Shown here: positions 62,639 to 64,000 of the stretch, piece by piece | Numbering within the stretch: the first letter of the stretch is position 1 | Layout of the letters: each line of letters starts with the position of its first letter | Made by a program: the position numbers and the translations under genes | NCBI GenBank assembly: GCA_947000775.1 | Contig: CAMQGK010000247.1 | Span: 720,122-784,121 of the forward strand | Reading direction: 5' to 3' | Length of the DNA stretch: 64,000 nucleotides | Origin: Pterois miles | Taxonomy: Eukaryota > Chordata > Actinopteri > Perciformes > Scorpaenidae | Notes under the pieces: generated by a model | Databases searched by the model: none | What the model was told of the DNA's origin: nothing | Seen by the model: the letters and a program-made list of their open reading frames with translations, nothing else

Positions 62639-64000
62639 CGTGCGCGCGACCGCATGCAAGCCTCAGTTGTAGGCATGCTGTAGGTGTGAAGTTTATTCTT
62701 AATATTTGCTGCATGCCATTTTCTGTCTGGACTGTTAAAGCAGTGTTTTGTATTCTGCTGATGTCTTCTCATCCAGCAGTGAAGGCTGGCGTTCAGAAGC
62801 AGAGACAGAGAGCAGAATGGAAAGCAGACAGAGGCGAAGAGGAAGGAGGGAAACTTTTCTTTTTTTACCTTTGTAGATGGAGGACCTCCCGAACTAGCAG
62901 AGCCTTCAGTATCGGTGCGCTTTTCACATCACTATCAAAAAGAGAGAAAATGTGTGGAGGAGGGGAGGGAGGAGACAGAGTGGTGGTTAAAATGACAAAG
63001 GTGAGAGATTTCTGAAAATTGTTTGGCAGCAGCGCAGACTGACAGTCTGCCACATTAAAACCCCCGAAACAGGGACAGCTAAGCAAAATCAGGATAGTAA
63101 AACCCAGGAGTGGAAATTAAGTTTGGACTCAGCTTTTTCCCCTGGTTACTGTGGTAAAGTGAAACTTGTTAAATCAGAATAAAAATTGCATTTATATAAC
63201 ACAATTAATAGGACACCTCAAAGCTCGATGTGTGTCAGAGGGGGAGGAGAGACAAACTGAGAAATGGGACAGAGGAGGAAAAAAAAGCGAGGGATTGTTG
63301 AAATAAGGGCTGTGAAGAGAAAACAGAGGGGGATTCCCATTAGAGAGACAGATGAAGGGACGGCTGAGGATGACAGCAACATCTGACAGTTGGCAATGAT
63401 GATGGACAGAGAGAGGGAGACGGCGAGAAAGAGCTCCTATTTCCAAGGCTAATCCGAGCCTCACAGGAAAAACAGTTTCCCACAGAGAGAGTTTACAACC
63501 TTCTTTGTTACATGACTGTTCATTCTGAAGTGTCAAATAGACCTCTGTGTGCATGTGTTTAGTCTATAAAGGGATATAAAATGACTTCAATAATTCACTG
63601 TAATTGACTGTAAACATGCAATAAGAGTGAGTCTGCAATAGCCCAAAGAAGAAAAAAAATCTATTACTTGTGGTCCTGTTATTTTGTCCAGCCCCACCAC
63701 CAAAATATGACAACAAAACACAGACTCTAGAAATAACCACAAACTTGATTCAACATCTTGGACACATTTTCACAAAGACATATTCACTGTTTTCTAAGCC
63801 CTGCCCCCAGTTAGTTACTGTTTTTACACCTTTAATTTAGGTAGTAAGTGTGGTGGCGTCTCTGTCCTTGTCTCAAACGTCGGTCCTGACAATTGTGCTT
63901 CTATGATGCATAAAGTTGGCGGTTTGCAGGTCGGGTCGGGTACGGGTGGACGATTAACGCATATTTTTTATTTTTTTTCGACATACTGTACTATGACTTT
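62638..64000. other. non-coding DNA, no gene recognised
   Basis: A purine-rich stretch lies at about 63236-63430. Short frames have no domains. The window ends without a recognisable feature. Confidence 0.45.

Overview
The window looks like nuclear DNA from a ray-finned (teleost) fish, probably a spiny-rayed one. It holds one recognisable multi-exon vertebrate gene with GT-AG introns. It also holds a degenerate Rex3-type (RTE clade) retrotransposon, several tRNA-derived fish SINE families, hAT-like MITEs and many long CA/TG and AT microsatellites. I see no bacterial, plasmid or phage features, no CRISPR array, no retrovirus-like element and no functional tRNA or rRNA gene.

The only protein-coding gene I can support lies on the minus strand at about 14.2-23.2 kb. 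Its four coding exons (23187-22898, 22813-22660, 20650-20484, 16333-14221) join in frame to a predicted 907-residue type I membrane protein. The order is signal peptide, five leucine-rich repeats, LRR C-terminal cap, fibronectin type III domain, one membrane helix and a long cytoplasmic tail ending in a KVQF protein-phosphatase-1 docking motif. Tail blocks match ELFN2 (PPP1R29) better than ELFN1, so I call it an elfn2 paralogue, a postsynaptic adhesion protein. From memory, mammalian ELFN1 and ELFN2 have an uninterrupted coding exon. Here the LRR region is cut by three introns in phases 2, 0 and 2 that sit on or near the repeat grid.

Layout: 1-13.9 kb is downstream intergenic DNA with a SINE, repeats, a diverged 48-bp minisatellite (5.3-6.1 kb) and a second SINE carrying a 44-bp copy of its own flank. 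13.9-14.2 kb is the likely 3' UTR. 14.2-23.2 kb is the gene. 23.2-64 kb is upstream DNA, either intergenic or a long 5' UTR intron, and holds only repeats: LINE and SINE fragments (one SINE nested in a LINE), hAT-like MITEs, a five-copy repeat family spread over the window, inverted repeat pairs, a Rex3 copy at 50.4-53.0 kb and long microsatellites.

I found no convincing undescribed multi-gene system. The points most worth checking are the intron-containing LRR region, two SINEs that carry exact short copies of nearby unique sequence, a hAT-like MITE nested in a foldback element, a near-perfect CA/TG cruciform, and a SINE whose 3' tail resembles that of the Rex3 copy.
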